DNA of 29,239 bases from Bacillota bacterium (GCA_023391635.1 JAEWAQ010000053.1:1-29239); one strand, 5' to 3'; shown: positions 1 through 7,704, counted from the first letter of the stretch. Notes: a model not told the origin generated them from the letters alone. Made by a program: numbers and translations.

Positions 1-4
1 CAGA

Positions 5-90
5 CGGAATTACCCGGTTTCGCTGGGTAACTCTGCGCTCGGAGGCCCTGCCAGCCGGATTTACCCGGTTTCGCTGGGTAACTCGGCGCT
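5..90. repeat. Two-copy palindromic repeat, 51-bp period
   Basis: Two near-identical copies of about 35 bases lie at 5-39 and 56-90, exactly 51 bases apart. Each contains the inverted repeat TTACCC / GGGTAA around GGTTTCGCT. The copies differ only at one base before and one base after the shared core. They lie just downstream of hemB (minus strand) and no gene is visible in 1-161. There is no T-tract, so this does not look like an ordinary terminator. A related pair with the same 51-bp period lies at the other end of the window (29151-29237). Confidence 0.75.
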
Positions 91-161
91 TAGAACCTTC
101 GAATCAATGGCATCTTCTTCATGAGGATGGCGAAGCTGTTTGGCCGCGCCTCGTTGGCTCG

Positions 162-1157
162 CTACTCCCCGTTCAGCCATCTGACCGCGTCTTTGGCATG
201 GTAGGTGATGATCAAATCCGCACCGGCCCGCTTCATCCCGAGCAGCGTTTCGAGCACGATGCCGCGTTCATTGATCCAGCCCTGCATCGCAGCCGCCTTG
301 ACCATCGCGTATTCCGCGCTAACGTTATACACGACCAGCGGCAGATCGAACCGCTCCCGAACTTCGCGTACGATATCCAGATAGGCAAGGCCCGGCTTCA
401 CCATGAGGAAATCGGCGCCTTCCAGGACGTCGGACTGCGCCTCGCGCAACGCTTCCCTGCGATTGGCCGGATCCATCTGGTACGACCTGCGGTCGCCGAA
501 TTGCGGAGCAGATTGCGCGGCGTCCCGGAACGGACCGTAATAGGCGGAAGCATACTTCACCGCGTAGGACATGATCGGCACGTTCGCAAACCCGGCTTCG
601 TCCAGTCCTTGACGGATCGCGGCGACGAAGCCGTCCATCATGTTAGACGGCGCGATGATATCCGCGCCGGCTTCAGCCTGCGACACGGCCGTCTTCACGA
701 GCAGCTTCAACGATTCGTCGTTGTCCACGACGGCGATGCCATTCTCGTTATGGACGACACCGCAATGGCCGTGGTCGGTGAACTCGCACAGGCAAGTATC
801 CGCCACGACGAGCAATTCGGGATAATCGCGCTTGATGCGGCGAATCCCTTCCTGCACGATCCCTTGAGGATCATAGGCGCACGCCCCTAACTCGTCTTTC
901 TCCGCTGCATCCGGCACCCCGAATACGAGCACTGCCTTGATGCCCAGCCGCACCAATTGCGACAGTTCCTCGTCCATCGCATCAAGCGACCAATTATATA
1001 CCCCGGGCATGGAACGGATTTCCTGCTTGATCCCGCTGCCCCGAGCCAGAAAGATCGGCGAGATGAAATCGTCGGCGGACAGCGCGGTTTCCCTGACCAT
1101 GCTGCGCAGGGCAGCCGACGAGCGGAGCCTGCGATGCCTCGTAGCGGGATAGGTCAT
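162..1157 (-). CDS. hemB: Delta-aminolevulinic acid dehydratase (porphobilinogen synthase)
   Basis: HemB condenses two 5-aminolevulinate molecules into porphobilinogen, the second committed step of cytosolic tetrapyrrole synthesis. The 331-residue product has the normal family length. The metal site is visible as DTCLCEFTDHGHCG (Cys122, Cys124, Cys132), a Zn-type site. The two active-site lysines are Lys201 in SYAVKYASAYYGPF and Lys254 in FLMVKPG. The ATG overlaps the stop of the upstream cobA/hemD fusion by 4 bases (ATGA), which implies translational coupling. It is the last visible gene of the hem operon. hemL, which follows hemB in Bacillus, is not in the remaining 161 bases; it may lie beyond the left edge. 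Confidence 0.97.
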   Translation of the reverse strand: MTYPATRHRRLRSSAALRSMVRETALSADDFISPIFLARGSGIKQEIRSMPGVYNWSLDAMDEELSQLVRLGIKAVLVFGVPDAAEKDELGACAYDPQGIVQEGIRRIKRDYPELLVVADTCLCEFTDHGHCGVVHNENGIAVVDNDESLKLLVKTAVSQAEAGADIIAPSNMMDGFVAAIRQGLDEAGFANVPIMSYAVKYASAYYGPFRDAAQSAPQFGDRRSYQMDPANRREALREAQSDVLEGADFLMVKPGLAYLDIVREVRERFDLPLVVYNVSAEYAMVKAAAMQGWINERGIVLETLLGMKRAGADLIITYHAKDAVRWLNGE

Positions 1158-2731
1158 GATCGGTCAATCTCCTCTCCGTCCAACTCATTATTACGACTAT
1201 ACGTCTCCAAAGCTTCCACGAGGCTATCCAGCGTCGAAGCCTGCGCCGTGATTTCGACCCGCAGCCCGCATTGCTGCGCCGTACTCGCCGTGATCGGCCC
1301 GATGCAGGCAATGACGGCTTTGTCGAGCAGTGCCGCCGGGTCGTCCGCCCCAAGGCGGCGAAGTGCGTCCAGCAATCCGCGAACGGTCGAAGAACTGGTG
1401 AACGTAACGACGTGAATCCGCCCCTGCTCAAGCAATTCCAGCAAGAACGCATCATCGTCGCCGACATGCACCGTCTCATAGATATCGATCTCGATCGCTG
1501 CCGCACCTTGCCGCTCCAGCTCCTTCGGCAGTACATCGCGGGCGAGATCTCCTCTGGGCAGCAACACTATCTGGCCCGGCTGGATAGCGCCTTGCGCCAC
1601 AAGCTCGTCCAACAGACCTTCGGCGGTGTAGACGGCCGGTTGCACGTCAGCCTGAATGCCGCGGGCAGCGAGCGCTTCCGCCGTCTTCGGGCCGACGGCC
1701 GCGAATCTCGCGCGATGGAAGCGCCGAATGTCCGTCCCGCACCGATCGAGCCAGCGGAAGAAATACTCGACGCCGTTCGCGCTCGTCAGCATGACCCAAT
1801 CATACGATTCGGCTGGCTGCAATGCCTTCCGCACGTCCGCATCGATATCCTCGGACGTCGGCATGCGCGTCTCGATGACCGGATACTCGTACGGTTCCCC
1901 GCCGAGCTCTTCGATCCGGTCGGCCAATTCGCTGGCTTGCGCCCGCGCCCGCGTGACGAGCACGCGCAAGCCGAACAGCGGCTTGCTCTCCATCCAGGCA
2001 AGCCGCTCCCGCTGGTGCACGACTTCCCCTACGACAATGACGGCTGGCGGTTTGAAATCCGCTCGCTCCACCCGCACGGCGATATCGGCGAGCGTGCCGA
2101 CGAGCGTCTCCTGTTCGGCTCTCGTTCCCCAGCGAATCAAAGCGATCGGGGTTTCGGGCGGTCTTCCGTGCGCGATGAGCTGTTCGGCGATGTACCCGAT
2201 CTTGGATACGCCCATCAAGAACACCAGCGTGCCGGTCGCGTTCGTGACCTTGTCCCATTGGATCGCATGGTCCAGCTTATCCGGGCTTTCGTGTCCTGTG
2301 ATGACGGAGAAGGAAGAGGCCAAGTCCCGGTGCGTGACCGGGATGCCGGCATACGCCGGCACGGCGATCGCCGACGTGATGCCTGGAATAATCTCGTAAG
2401 GAATGTTGTGCTGACGTAGCAGTTCCGCTTCTTCCCCGACGCGGCCGAATACGGTTGGGTCTCCGCCTTTGAGCCGCGTGACGACTTTGCCCTGCAGCGC
2501 CAGATCGACCAGCAATTGATTGATGTCCTCTTGCTTCATCGTATGGCGGTCCGTCCGCTTGCCTACGTAAATCTTCTTTGCACCCGGCTTGGCCTTGGCG
2601 AGCAGATGCGGACCGGCCAGCCGATCGTAGACGATGCAGTCGGACCGCTGCAGCACTTCCAGGCCCTTCACGGTGATCAGCTTCGGATGACCCGGTCCGG
2701 CGCCCACCAAATAGACTTTCCCCTTGGACAT
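1154..2731 (-). CDS. cobA-hemD: Fused uroporphyrinogen-III C-methyltransferase / uroporphyrinogen-III synthase
   Basis: A 525-residue fusion. Residues 1 to about 245 are an SAM-dependent uroporphyrinogen-III methyltransferase (SUMT/CobA): VGAGPGHPKLIT near residues 9-20 and RLKGGDPTVFGR near 86-97 are its signature motifs. Residues from about 252 to the end form the uroporphyrinogen-III synthase (HemD), starting GLRVLVTRARAQ. HemD closes hydroxymethylbilane to uroporphyrinogen III and SUMT methylates it to precorrin-2, so one chain makes and diverts the branch-point intermediate. In Bacillus subtilis hemD stands alone and the methyltransferase is encoded elsewhere. The ATG lies 3 bases after the hemC stop, and its 3' end overlaps hemB. 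Confidence 0.95.
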   Translation of the reverse strand: MSKGKVYLVGAGPGHPKLITVKGLEVLQRSDCIVYDRLAGPHLLAKAKPGAKKIYVGKRTDRHTMKQEDINQLLVDLALQGKVVTRLKGGDPTVFGRVGEEAELLRQHNIPYEIIPGITSAIAVPAYAGIPVTHRDLASSFSVITGHESPDKLDHAIQWDKVTNATGTLVFLMGVSKIGYIAEQLIAHGRPPETPIALIRWGTRAEQETLVGTLADIAVRVERADFKPPAVIVVGEVVHQRERLAWMESKPLFGLRVLVTRARAQASELADRIEELGGEPYEYPVIETRMPTSEDIDADVRKALQPAESYDWVMLTSANGVEYFFRWLDRCGTDIRRFHRARFAAVGPKTAEALAARGIQADVQPAVYTAEGLLDELVAQGAIQPGQIVLLPRGDLARDVLPKELERQGAAAIEIDIYETVHVGDDDAFLLELLEQGRIHVVTFTSSSTVRGLLDALRRLGADDPAALLDKAVIACIGPITASTAQQCGLRVEITAQASTLDSLVEALETYSRNNELDGEEIDRS

Positions 2732-2734
2732 CCG

Positions 2735-3676
2735 CTACGCCCTCGCTTCCGCCAATATCGCTCCCGCCCCGCGGTCAAGCAGCGCCTGGGCGACCTGCGT
2801 CCCGATCAGGTCAGGATCTGTGCCTGTCGCCGTCTCCTTCAGCACCCGCGTGCCATCCGCTGAAGCAACCATGCCCGTCATCGTCAGCTCCGCTCCCGAA
2901 TCCACGCCTTCCGGGACATGTGCGTAAGCGCCGATCGGCACCTGGCAGCCACCATTCAAGAGGCCGAGCAGCTTGCGCTCCGCCGCCACGCACCCAGCCG
3001 TCAGCGGATCGTTCAACAACGCCAGCAAGCTCAGCACCTCGGCATCATTCGCCCGGCATTCGACCGCGAGCGCTCCTTGTCCAACCGCCGGTACGCATAA
3101 ATCTGCCGGCAAGTAGGAGGTGATGCGGTCTTTCCAGCCCATCCGGTGCAAACCGGCCGCGGCAAGCAGGATAGCGTCGAAGTTCTCCTCCTCGAGCTTC
3201 CGCAACCGCGTATCGATATTGCCGCGTATCGATTCGATGACAAGATCAGGCCTGGCTGCCTGCAGCTGCGCGCTGCGCCTCAGGCTGCTCGTGCCGACGC
3301 GCGCTCCTTGCGGAAGTTCCTCCAAGCTGCGCGCGCTTCGGCCGATCAGGCAGTCGCGCGGGTCTTCGCGCTCCGGAATCGCGCCGAACGTCAGGCCTTC
3401 CGGCAGCTCAAACGGCATATCCTTCATGCTGTGCACGGCCAGATCGATCTCCCCGTCCAGCAGCGCTTGCTCGATCTCCTTGACGAACAACCCTTTGCCT
3501 CCGACCTTGGACAGCGTTACGTCCAATATCCGGTCCCCCCGGGTCACGATCTTCTTCACTTCGAACTGACAGGGTATGCCTGCCGCAGCCGCAAGCTTGC
3601 GCAGCCGTTCGATCGTCTGATTCGTCTGCGTAAGCGCCAAGGCGCTCTGCCTGGTCCCCACTATAATGGTGCGCAT
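2735..3676 (-). CDS. hemC: Porphobilinogen deaminase (hydroxymethylbilane synthase)
   Basis: HemC polymerises four porphobilinogens into hydroxymethylbilane. The 313-residue length is typical. Visible motifs are KVGGKGLFVKEIEQALL (about 57-73), AVHSMKDMP with the catalytic aspartate at about 86, and LLNGGCQVPIGAY, where Cys244 carries the dipyrromethane cofactor. The ATG has a GAGAGGAG ribosome site about 9 bases upstream and shares one base with the TAA of sirC (TAATG), so the genes are probably translationally coupled. Its product feeds the HemD half of the next gene. Confidence 0.97.
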   Translation of the reverse strand: MRTIIVGTRQSALALTQTNQTIERLRKLAAAAGIPCQFEVKKIVTRGDRILDVTLSKVGGKGLFVKEIEQALLDGEIDLAVHSMKDMPFELPEGLTFGAIPEREDPRDCLIGRSARSLEELPQGARVGTSSLRRSAQLQAARPDLVIESIRGNIDTRLRKLEEENFDAILLAAAGLHRMGWKDRITSYLPADLCVPAVGQGALAVECRANDAEVLSLLALLNDPLTAGCVAAERKLLGLLNGGCQVPIGAYAHVPEGVDSGAELTMTGMVASADGTRVLKETATGTDPDLIGTQVAQALLDRGAGAILAEARA

Positions 3677-4347
3677 TACAACGGCTCCTCTCCATCTGCC
3701 GACGAACGGGTACGGCGTCTTAACTTATCGATCCATTGCCGCGGATCCCCGAGTCCGTCCTTATCGGGCAATTCGTGTCGCAAAAACGCATCATCTGCCG
3801 CCGCGCTCAGCAGCCTGCGCCGCTCGGCCGCATCCGGCACGAGCGACTGGACGATCCGGCGAATTTCCCGCAGCGCGTCCGCATAAGCCTCGTATTCCGG
3901 CCCATACTTGTCCGCCAGCTCACGGGCGACGCGGGAAGCGAGCGCTGGGCTGGCGCCCGACGTGCTTGCAGTCAGCACGAACCGACCTCTGCGCACGACC
4001 GCAGGCAGCAGGAAGTCCCCTGTCTCTCCGTCATCCGCCAGATTGACGGGCACACCCGTCATTGCTGCAGCTGCGGCCAGCCGACGGTTCGCCGCCGCAT
4101 CGTCCGTAGCCGCGAACACGAAGTCGGCGTCCGCGATGTCCGCTGGTCCGGCTTCCTGCCGCCGCCAGACCAGCCGCCCTTGTTCCGCCAGCGTACGCAG
4201 GCCGCTTGTCGCCGACGGGCTGACGACGCGCACGTCCGCGCCTGTCTCGAGCAATCCGCTGATTTTGCGCTCGGCCACTTTGCCTCCGCCGCATACGAGA
4301 CAGCGCTTGCCTTCCATATTCAGCATAACCGGATACCAGACCGCCAA
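3676..4347 (-). CDS. sirC: Precorrin-2 dehydrogenase (sirohaem synthase N-terminal type)
   Basis: A 223-residue NAD-dependent precorrin-2 dehydrogenase of the SirC/Met8 family, which oxidises precorrin-2 to sirohydrochlorin on the way to sirohaem. It shows an N-terminal Rossmann loop, CGGGKVAERK (about 19-28), then VNLADDGETGDFLLPA (about 101-116) containing the conserved acidic residues, and STSGASPALA (128-137). The start is TTG at 4347 with AGGAGT 8 bases upstream; no better start is seen. Whether it also chelates iron, as Met8 does, cannot be read from the sequence. It sits inside the haem operon beside the fused methyltransferase, so the sirohaem branch appears to be co-expressed with haem synthesis. 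Confidence 0.92.
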   Translation of the reverse strand: MAVWYPVMLNMEGKRCLVCGGGKVAERKISGLLETGADVRVVSPSATSGLRTLAEQGRLVWRRQEAGPADIADADFVFAATDDAAANRRLAAAAAMTGVPVNLADDGETGDFLLPAVVRRGRFVLTASTSGASPALASRVARELADKYGPEYEAYADALREIRRIVQSLVPDAAERRRLLSAAADDAFLRHELPDKDGLGDPRQWIDKLRRRTRSSADGEEPL

Positions 4348-4362
4348 TCAAATCCACTCCTG

Positions 4363-4428
4363 TAATAGGGAGTTTGCGGAGCAAACTCTCACCGCTAATA
4401 GGGAGCTTGTGGAGCAAACTCTCACCGC
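4363..4428. repeat. Tandem 33-bp palindromic repeat, two copies
   Basis: Two adjacent 33-base copies (4363-4395 and 4396-4428) fill most of the gap between the hemX stop codon and the sirC ribosome binding site. Each carries an inverted repeat: GAGTTTGC / GCAAACTC around a 3-base loop (perfect in the first copy, two non-Watson-Crick positions in the second). The copies differ at only two positions, so they look like a recent duplication or a mobile miniature repeat. In RNA they would form two consecutive hairpins in the hemX-sirC intercistronic region. Confidence 0.8.
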
Positions 4429-5246
4429 TACCAGGGCTGAAACGCCGACAGCGAATTGACGCAGAACGCTGCAGCCAATACCGCATAGCCAAGCAAATTC
4501 CAATAGGCCAAGCGCTTGCCGTCATCCCTCGATGCCGCCCTGCGGATCATATAGACGATATAGACCGCTCCCGCCGCGAATGAAAAAATCGCCTTCGCAT
4601 CCCACAACAACCCCGTATGTCCGTTCGTGAGCAGAGCGGCCGTCCCGGTGGACAAGGACAAAAACAGCAGCGGCACGCCGATCACCCCCGCCCGGAACGC
4701 ATAGCGGTCGATCAATTCCAGGCTCGGCAGCCTGCTCATCGAAGGCGACCAGCGCTTACGTTTCAATCGATTGTGCAAAAAGATGTACATCCCGCCCATG
4801 ATCGCTGCGATCGTCAAAATAGCGAACGCCAGAATCATCAGGCTGATGTGCAAGACAAGCAGTCGGTTAGCCGCCTCGAACCCGGTCAATTCGGCCCCGT
4901 GCCGCTCACGTTGCAGCAAATTCAAAGCCAACACGGCGAAACCGGCGACATTGACGAAGAACACGAGCAATTCCGCGCGCATGACCCTGCCCAGCAGAAA
5001 GGAGATCATCACGAGCAGCCACGACACGAAAAACAGGAAGTCCCTTGTCGACAGATCCGCCATGCGGAAATGCGGAATCAGCATCGACAGAAGAAAGACG
5101 GTTTGCAGAACCCATACAAAAACAAGCAGCCCCGTGCCGGTTCTCCTTGCCCGCAGATTGCCTGATGCGGCGTCCGAGGCGAAGAAAAGCAGACTCAGGG
5201 CATAGATGTACAATACAGCGTCGGTCAGCCAATCCTGCGTTAACAC
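4428..5246 (-). CDS. hemX: HemX / CcsA-family integral membrane protein
   Basis: A 272-residue polytopic membrane protein with about eight hydrophobic segments (roughly residues 10-27, 38-58, 67-86, 90-110, 128-155, 178-200, 212-232 and 247-266). Similar length, position between hemA and the rest of the operon, and residues such as the histidine in VLHISLM and the LLWDAKAIFS segment point to HemX of the cytochrome c assembly (CcsA-like) family. In Bacillus HemX lowers the amount of HemA; that role is inferred here. The start is GTG at 5246, with GAGGGGAGGC about 9 bases upstream. The stop abuts the 33-bp tandem repeats. Confidence 0.88.
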   Translation of the reverse strand: MLTQDWLTDAVLYIYALSLLFFASDAASGNLRARRTGTGLLVFVWVLQTVFLLSMLIPHFRMADLSTRDFLFFVSWLLVMISFLLGRVMRAELLVFFVNVAGFAVLALNLLQRERHGAELTGFEAANRLLVLHISLMILAFAILTIAAIMGGMYIFLHNRLKRKRWSPSMSRLPSLELIDRYAFRAGVIGVPLLFLSLSTGTAALLTNGHTGLLWDAKAIFSFAAGAVYIVYMIRRAASRDDGKRLAYWNLLGYAVLAAAFCVNSLSAFQPW

Positions 5247-5278
5247 GGGGGCAACGCCTCCCCTCTATCGAACGTCCT

Positions 5279-5302
5279 GGCATCCGTTCTCGGCCGGATG
5301 CC
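5279..5302. other. Intercistronic hairpin between hemA and hemX
   Basis: A perfect 8-bp inverted repeat, GGCATCCG / CGGATGCC, with an 8-base loop lies in the 66-base gap between hemA and hemX. It has no T-tract, so it is more likely an mRNA processing or stability element, or a partial attenuator, than a terminator. Confidence 0.55.
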
Positions 5303-5312
5303 GGCCTGACGG

Positions 5313-6701
5313 TTAAGGCAGCGAGCCAGCCAGACGGGATAGCAGCGTTTCCCGCTCTCTCGCCGATCCGGTCGTTGCCGGCTTCTCCATGCGCGATTTG
5401 CGTTCCTCGCCTTCTTCTTCGCGCCGTTTCGCAACCTCTTCGCCCAAGGCGAACAGCTGAATGAACATTTCCATAGCTTCTTCGCTCTTCTTCTCTGCCG
5501 CCATCTCTTTCATGCGCAGAATCGGATCGTGGATCATCTGACCCACCATGCTCTTGGTCAGCTTGCGAATCACTTTGCGCTGCCGCTCATCCAGCTCAGG
5601 CAGCTTCCGGAGCATGCTTTCGAAGGTCGACTCCTGGATCGCCGCGGCTTTATCCTGAAGTGCGCGGATCAAGGGGCTTACACCGAGCGTCGCATACCAT
5701 TCCCGGTAAACCTGTTGTTCGGTCTCGATCATCTTCTCCACGACAGCTGCCGCCTCCCGGCGGCTGGCCATATTGCCTTCCACGATGCCTTCCAGGTCGT
5801 CAATGTCGTATAGGAATACGTTCGGGATGCTGCCGCAAGCCGGCTCGATGTCTCGAGGCACGGCAATATCAATCAGGAAAATCGGCTTCTTCCTGCGGCG
5901 CGCCATGGCGGATTCCAGCATGCCGCGGCGAAGCACGAAGCCATCTGCGCCAGTGCTGCTGATGACGATGTCCGTCTCGTGCAGCCGTTCCATCGCTTCT
6001 TCCATCGTGAGCGCGGTGCCGGCAAATTTGCCAGCCAAGTCCCGCGCCCGCTCCACGGTCCGCCCTGCGACGTAAATCCGAGCCGCTCCATTGGCATGCA
6101 AATGACGGGCCGTGAGCTCGCTCATCTTGCCAGCGCCGACGATCATGACCGTCTTCTCGTCGAATCTCCCGAAGATCCGTCTGCCCAATTCCACTGCCGC
6201 ATAGCTGACGGAAACGGCATTGTCCGCGATGCCCGTCTCGGCATGCGCGCGCTTGGCTACTGTGATCGCTTGTTTGAACAACTGATTGAAAATCGTTCCG
6301 GTCGCCTGCCGTTCCTGCGCAAGCAAGAACGCGCTGCGGACTTGACCCAAAATCTGCGTTTCGCCGACAACCATCGAGTCGAGTCCGCACGTCACCCGGA
6401 ACAGATGCTCGACCGCGCGGTTATCTTCATACATGTAAAGGTGATGATTGAATTCCTGTCTCGGTACCTGGAACCAATTTTCCATGAAATTACGGATATA
6501 ATGGCCGCATAAATGCAGACGATCCACGACTGCGTATACTTCCGTTCGGTTGCAGGTCGCCACGATGACGCCTTCGAGTATGCTCGTCGTGCCCTGGAGC
6601 GATTGCAGCGCGCGGGGAGCATCGACTTCGCCGAGCGCGAAGCGTTCCCGTATCGCCACGGGAGCGGTGCGATAATTCAATCCGACGACAATGAGGTGCA
6701 C
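5313..6701 (-). CDS. hemA: Glutamyl-tRNA reductase
   Basis: HemA reduces glutamyl-tRNA(Glu) to glutamate-1-semialdehyde with NADPH, the first and rate-setting step of C5 tetrapyrrole synthesis. The catalytic cysteine is in ATCNRTE (Cys50 from this start), followed by GETQILGQV (about 113-121) and the NADPH loop VGAGKMSELT (about 188-197). I place the start at GTG 6701: the product then begins MHLIVVGLNYRTAPV, as in other HemA proteins, and AGGAAG is 9 bases upstream. The in-frame TTG at 6707 is only 3 bases from that site. The product is 462 residues with a charged C-terminal tail rich in Glu and Arg. It heads the hem operon and has its own promoter. Confidence 0.96.
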   Translation of the reverse strand: MHLIVVGLNYRTAPVAIRERFALGEVDAPRALQSLQGTTSILEGVIVATCNRTEVYAVVDRLHLCGHYIRNFMENWFQVPRQEFNHHLYMYEDNRAVEHLFRVTCGLDSMVVGETQILGQVRSAFLLAQERQATGTIFNQLFKQAITVAKRAHAETGIADNAVSVSYAAVELGRRIFGRFDEKTVMIVGAGKMSELTARHLHANGAARIYVAGRTVERARDLAGKFAGTALTMEEAMERLHETDIVISSTGADGFVLRRGMLESAMARRRKKPIFLIDIAVPRDIEPACGSIPNVFLYDIDDLEGIVEGNMASRREAAAVVEKMIETEQQVYREWYATLGVSPLIRALQDKAAAIQESTFESMLRKLPELDERQRKVIRKLTKSMVGQMIHDPILRMKEMAAEKKSEEAMEMFIQLFALGEEVAKRREEEGEERKSRMEKPATTGSARERETLLSRLAGSLP

Positions 6702-6734
6702 GTGCAATCACTTCCTTTCCTCGAAGGGCAAACA

Positions 6735-6753
6735 CGCAATTCCGCGAATTGCG
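6735..6753. promoter_or_regulatory. Palindrome in the hemA leader
   Basis: CGCAATTC / GAATTGCG is a perfect 8-bp inverted repeat with a 3-base spacer, between the hemA -10 element and the hemA ribosome site. It could be an operator overlapping early transcribed DNA or an RNA hairpin. It does not match the PerR consensus that controls hemA in Bacillus subtilis. Confidence 0.5.
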
Positions 6754-6780
6754 CGCTGCGTCCAACAAAATACAAGTTTC

Positions 6781-6789
6781 ATTATACCA
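6781..6789 (-). promoter_or_regulatory. hemA promoter, extended -10
   Basis: The minus strand reads TGGTATAAT, a perfect TATAAT with the TGn extension, about 80 bases before the hemA start. No good TTGACA is seen 16-18 bases upstream; the extension may compensate. It is the only strong promoter-like signal for the whole hem operon in this window. Confidence 0.65.
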
Positions 6790-6931
6790 TAGATCGACAA
6801 GCCGGCTGATACCGCAAATTCGAAAAGTTTATGACGGTGATCCCATTCCATTAGTCTCGTCGTCGTGCCGTCCCGTTATTCCATGCGCGAGCGCGACATC
6901 ATGCGCAGGGATGCCGCTATCGCGATATAGA

Positions 6932-6964
6932 AAGACCATGAGGCGGCAATGTCCCCATGGTCTT
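6932..6964 (-). terminator. speD terminator
   Basis: AAGACCATG / CATGGTCTT forms a perfect 9-bp stem around a 15-base loop, followed on the minus strand by TCTATAT. It starts 24 bases after the speD stop. The T-run is weak, so it may be leaky. Confidence 0.65.
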
Positions 6965-6987
6965 CGATTCGTCATTATTGAAGTCGG

Positions 6988-7386
6988 TTAAGCGAGCTGG
7001 GTCTGTTGCATGACCGGCTCTTCGACTTGCATCTCGCCGATGCCGCGTACGAGCTTCTTCGCATAAGTGCGCTCCGGCTTCAGCACTTCTACCAAATAAT
7101 CGATCGCCGCTTGCGGGTCGACCGTCTCGCCGCACGTATAGCAGTCGATAGCGGCAAATCCCTTCTCGGGATAGGTGTGAATGGAGAGATGGCTCTCCGA
7201 CAGCAGAACCAGAACCGTTGCGCCCTGAGGCTCGAATTGACGTGCTTGCACCGACAGAACGGTGGCACCGCAGGCTTCAGCCGCTTCTACCATGTGCGAT
7301 TGGAGAAGTTCGGCGTTGTTCAACGTATCAAAGTTGACGCCCCAAGTGTCTACTGCAACATGCCGTCCGAAAGTTGAATACTCCAT
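6988..7386 (-). CDS. speD: S-adenosylmethionine decarboxylase proenzyme (pyruvoyl type, class 1B)
   Basis: SpeD decarboxylates SAM to supply aminopropyl groups for spermidine. The 132-residue product matches the short bacterial class. The self-cleavage site is visible in LLSESHLSIHTYPEKG: cleavage before Ser65 would make the pyruvoyl group. His70 and Cys85 (CYTCGE) lie at the spacing of the known processing and catalytic residues. Start ATG 7386 follows AAGGGGG by 9 bases. It is a single gene between a putatively structured leader and its own terminator. No spermidine synthase gene is adjacent. Confidence 0.96.
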   Translation of the reverse strand: MEYSTFGRHVAVDTWGVNFDTLNNAELLQSHMVEAAEACGATVLSVQARQFEPQGATVLVLLSESHLSIHTYPEKGFAAIDCYTCGETVDPQAAIDYLVEVLKPERTYAKKLVRGIGEMQVEEPVMQQTQLA

Positions 7387-7395
7387 CTTCCGGTT

Positions 7396-7514
7396 CCCCC
7401 TTCCTAGGAATAAAATGTGAAGCTGATTTCATCCGCTAGGACCTACGTCATTCACTTCTCGAGGGAGTTTGCCCACAATCGCAATCCGTTCCTGAGTGAA
7501 TCCTGGTTCCTATT
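7396..7514 (-). promoter_or_regulatory. Candidate structured 5' leader of speD
   Basis: On the minus strand the speD leader can form a long composite hairpin. Outer stem: TAGGAACC (7512-7505) with GGTCCTA (7443-7437), one bulged base. Then a perfect 7-bp ATTCACT / AGTGAAT stem (7501-7495 with 7456-7450). Inside are short GGA/TCC and TTGC/GCAA pairings. The same outer strand, TCCTAG (7441-7436), can instead pair with CTAGGA (7407-7402), immediately next to the speD ribosome site AAGGGGG (7402-7396). The two pairings exclude each other, the usual layout of a switch. It matches no riboswitch that I recognise (no SAM-I or preQ1 core). Confidence 0.4.
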
Positions 7515-7676
7515 GTGTTGTCAACGAGAATAAAAATAACATCAATCCGCCCGAATTGCAACTGTTTTTTAGGTTTTTAATATATTGTCATCAAAAACCG
7601 ACCCTTCATTAACTTCTTCCGCCGCTTTCCCGACATAAACCCGTCTGTTGAGTTGTTCTCGCGCTCACCTGGATAG

Positions 7677-7704
7677 AAAAAACCGTTCGGCATCACCCAA
7701 CCGG
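7677..7704 (-). terminator. Terminator after the Gfo/Idh/MocA-type gene
   Basis: The minus strand reads CCGGTTGGG, a 5-base loop, CCGAACGG and then TTTTTT. The stem has 7 pairs with one bulge and one mismatch. It lies 17 bases after the stop at 7721. Confidence 0.55.

Noticed and set aside
1..90. CRISPR array from the repeated hairpin units
   Set aside because: Only two copies, a 16-base interval between units and no cas genes; it fits a small palindromic repeat better.
6699..6707. TTG 6707 as the hemA start
   Set aside because: Only 3 bases from the ribosome site; GTG 6701 gives proper spacing and the usual HemA N-terminus.
6700..6830. T-box or PerR site before hemA
   Set aside because: No T-box core or PerR consensus could be found; only an unassigned palindrome.
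7387..7560. SAM-I riboswitch before speD
   Set aside because: The conserved SAM-I core sequences are absent; the structure seen is different.
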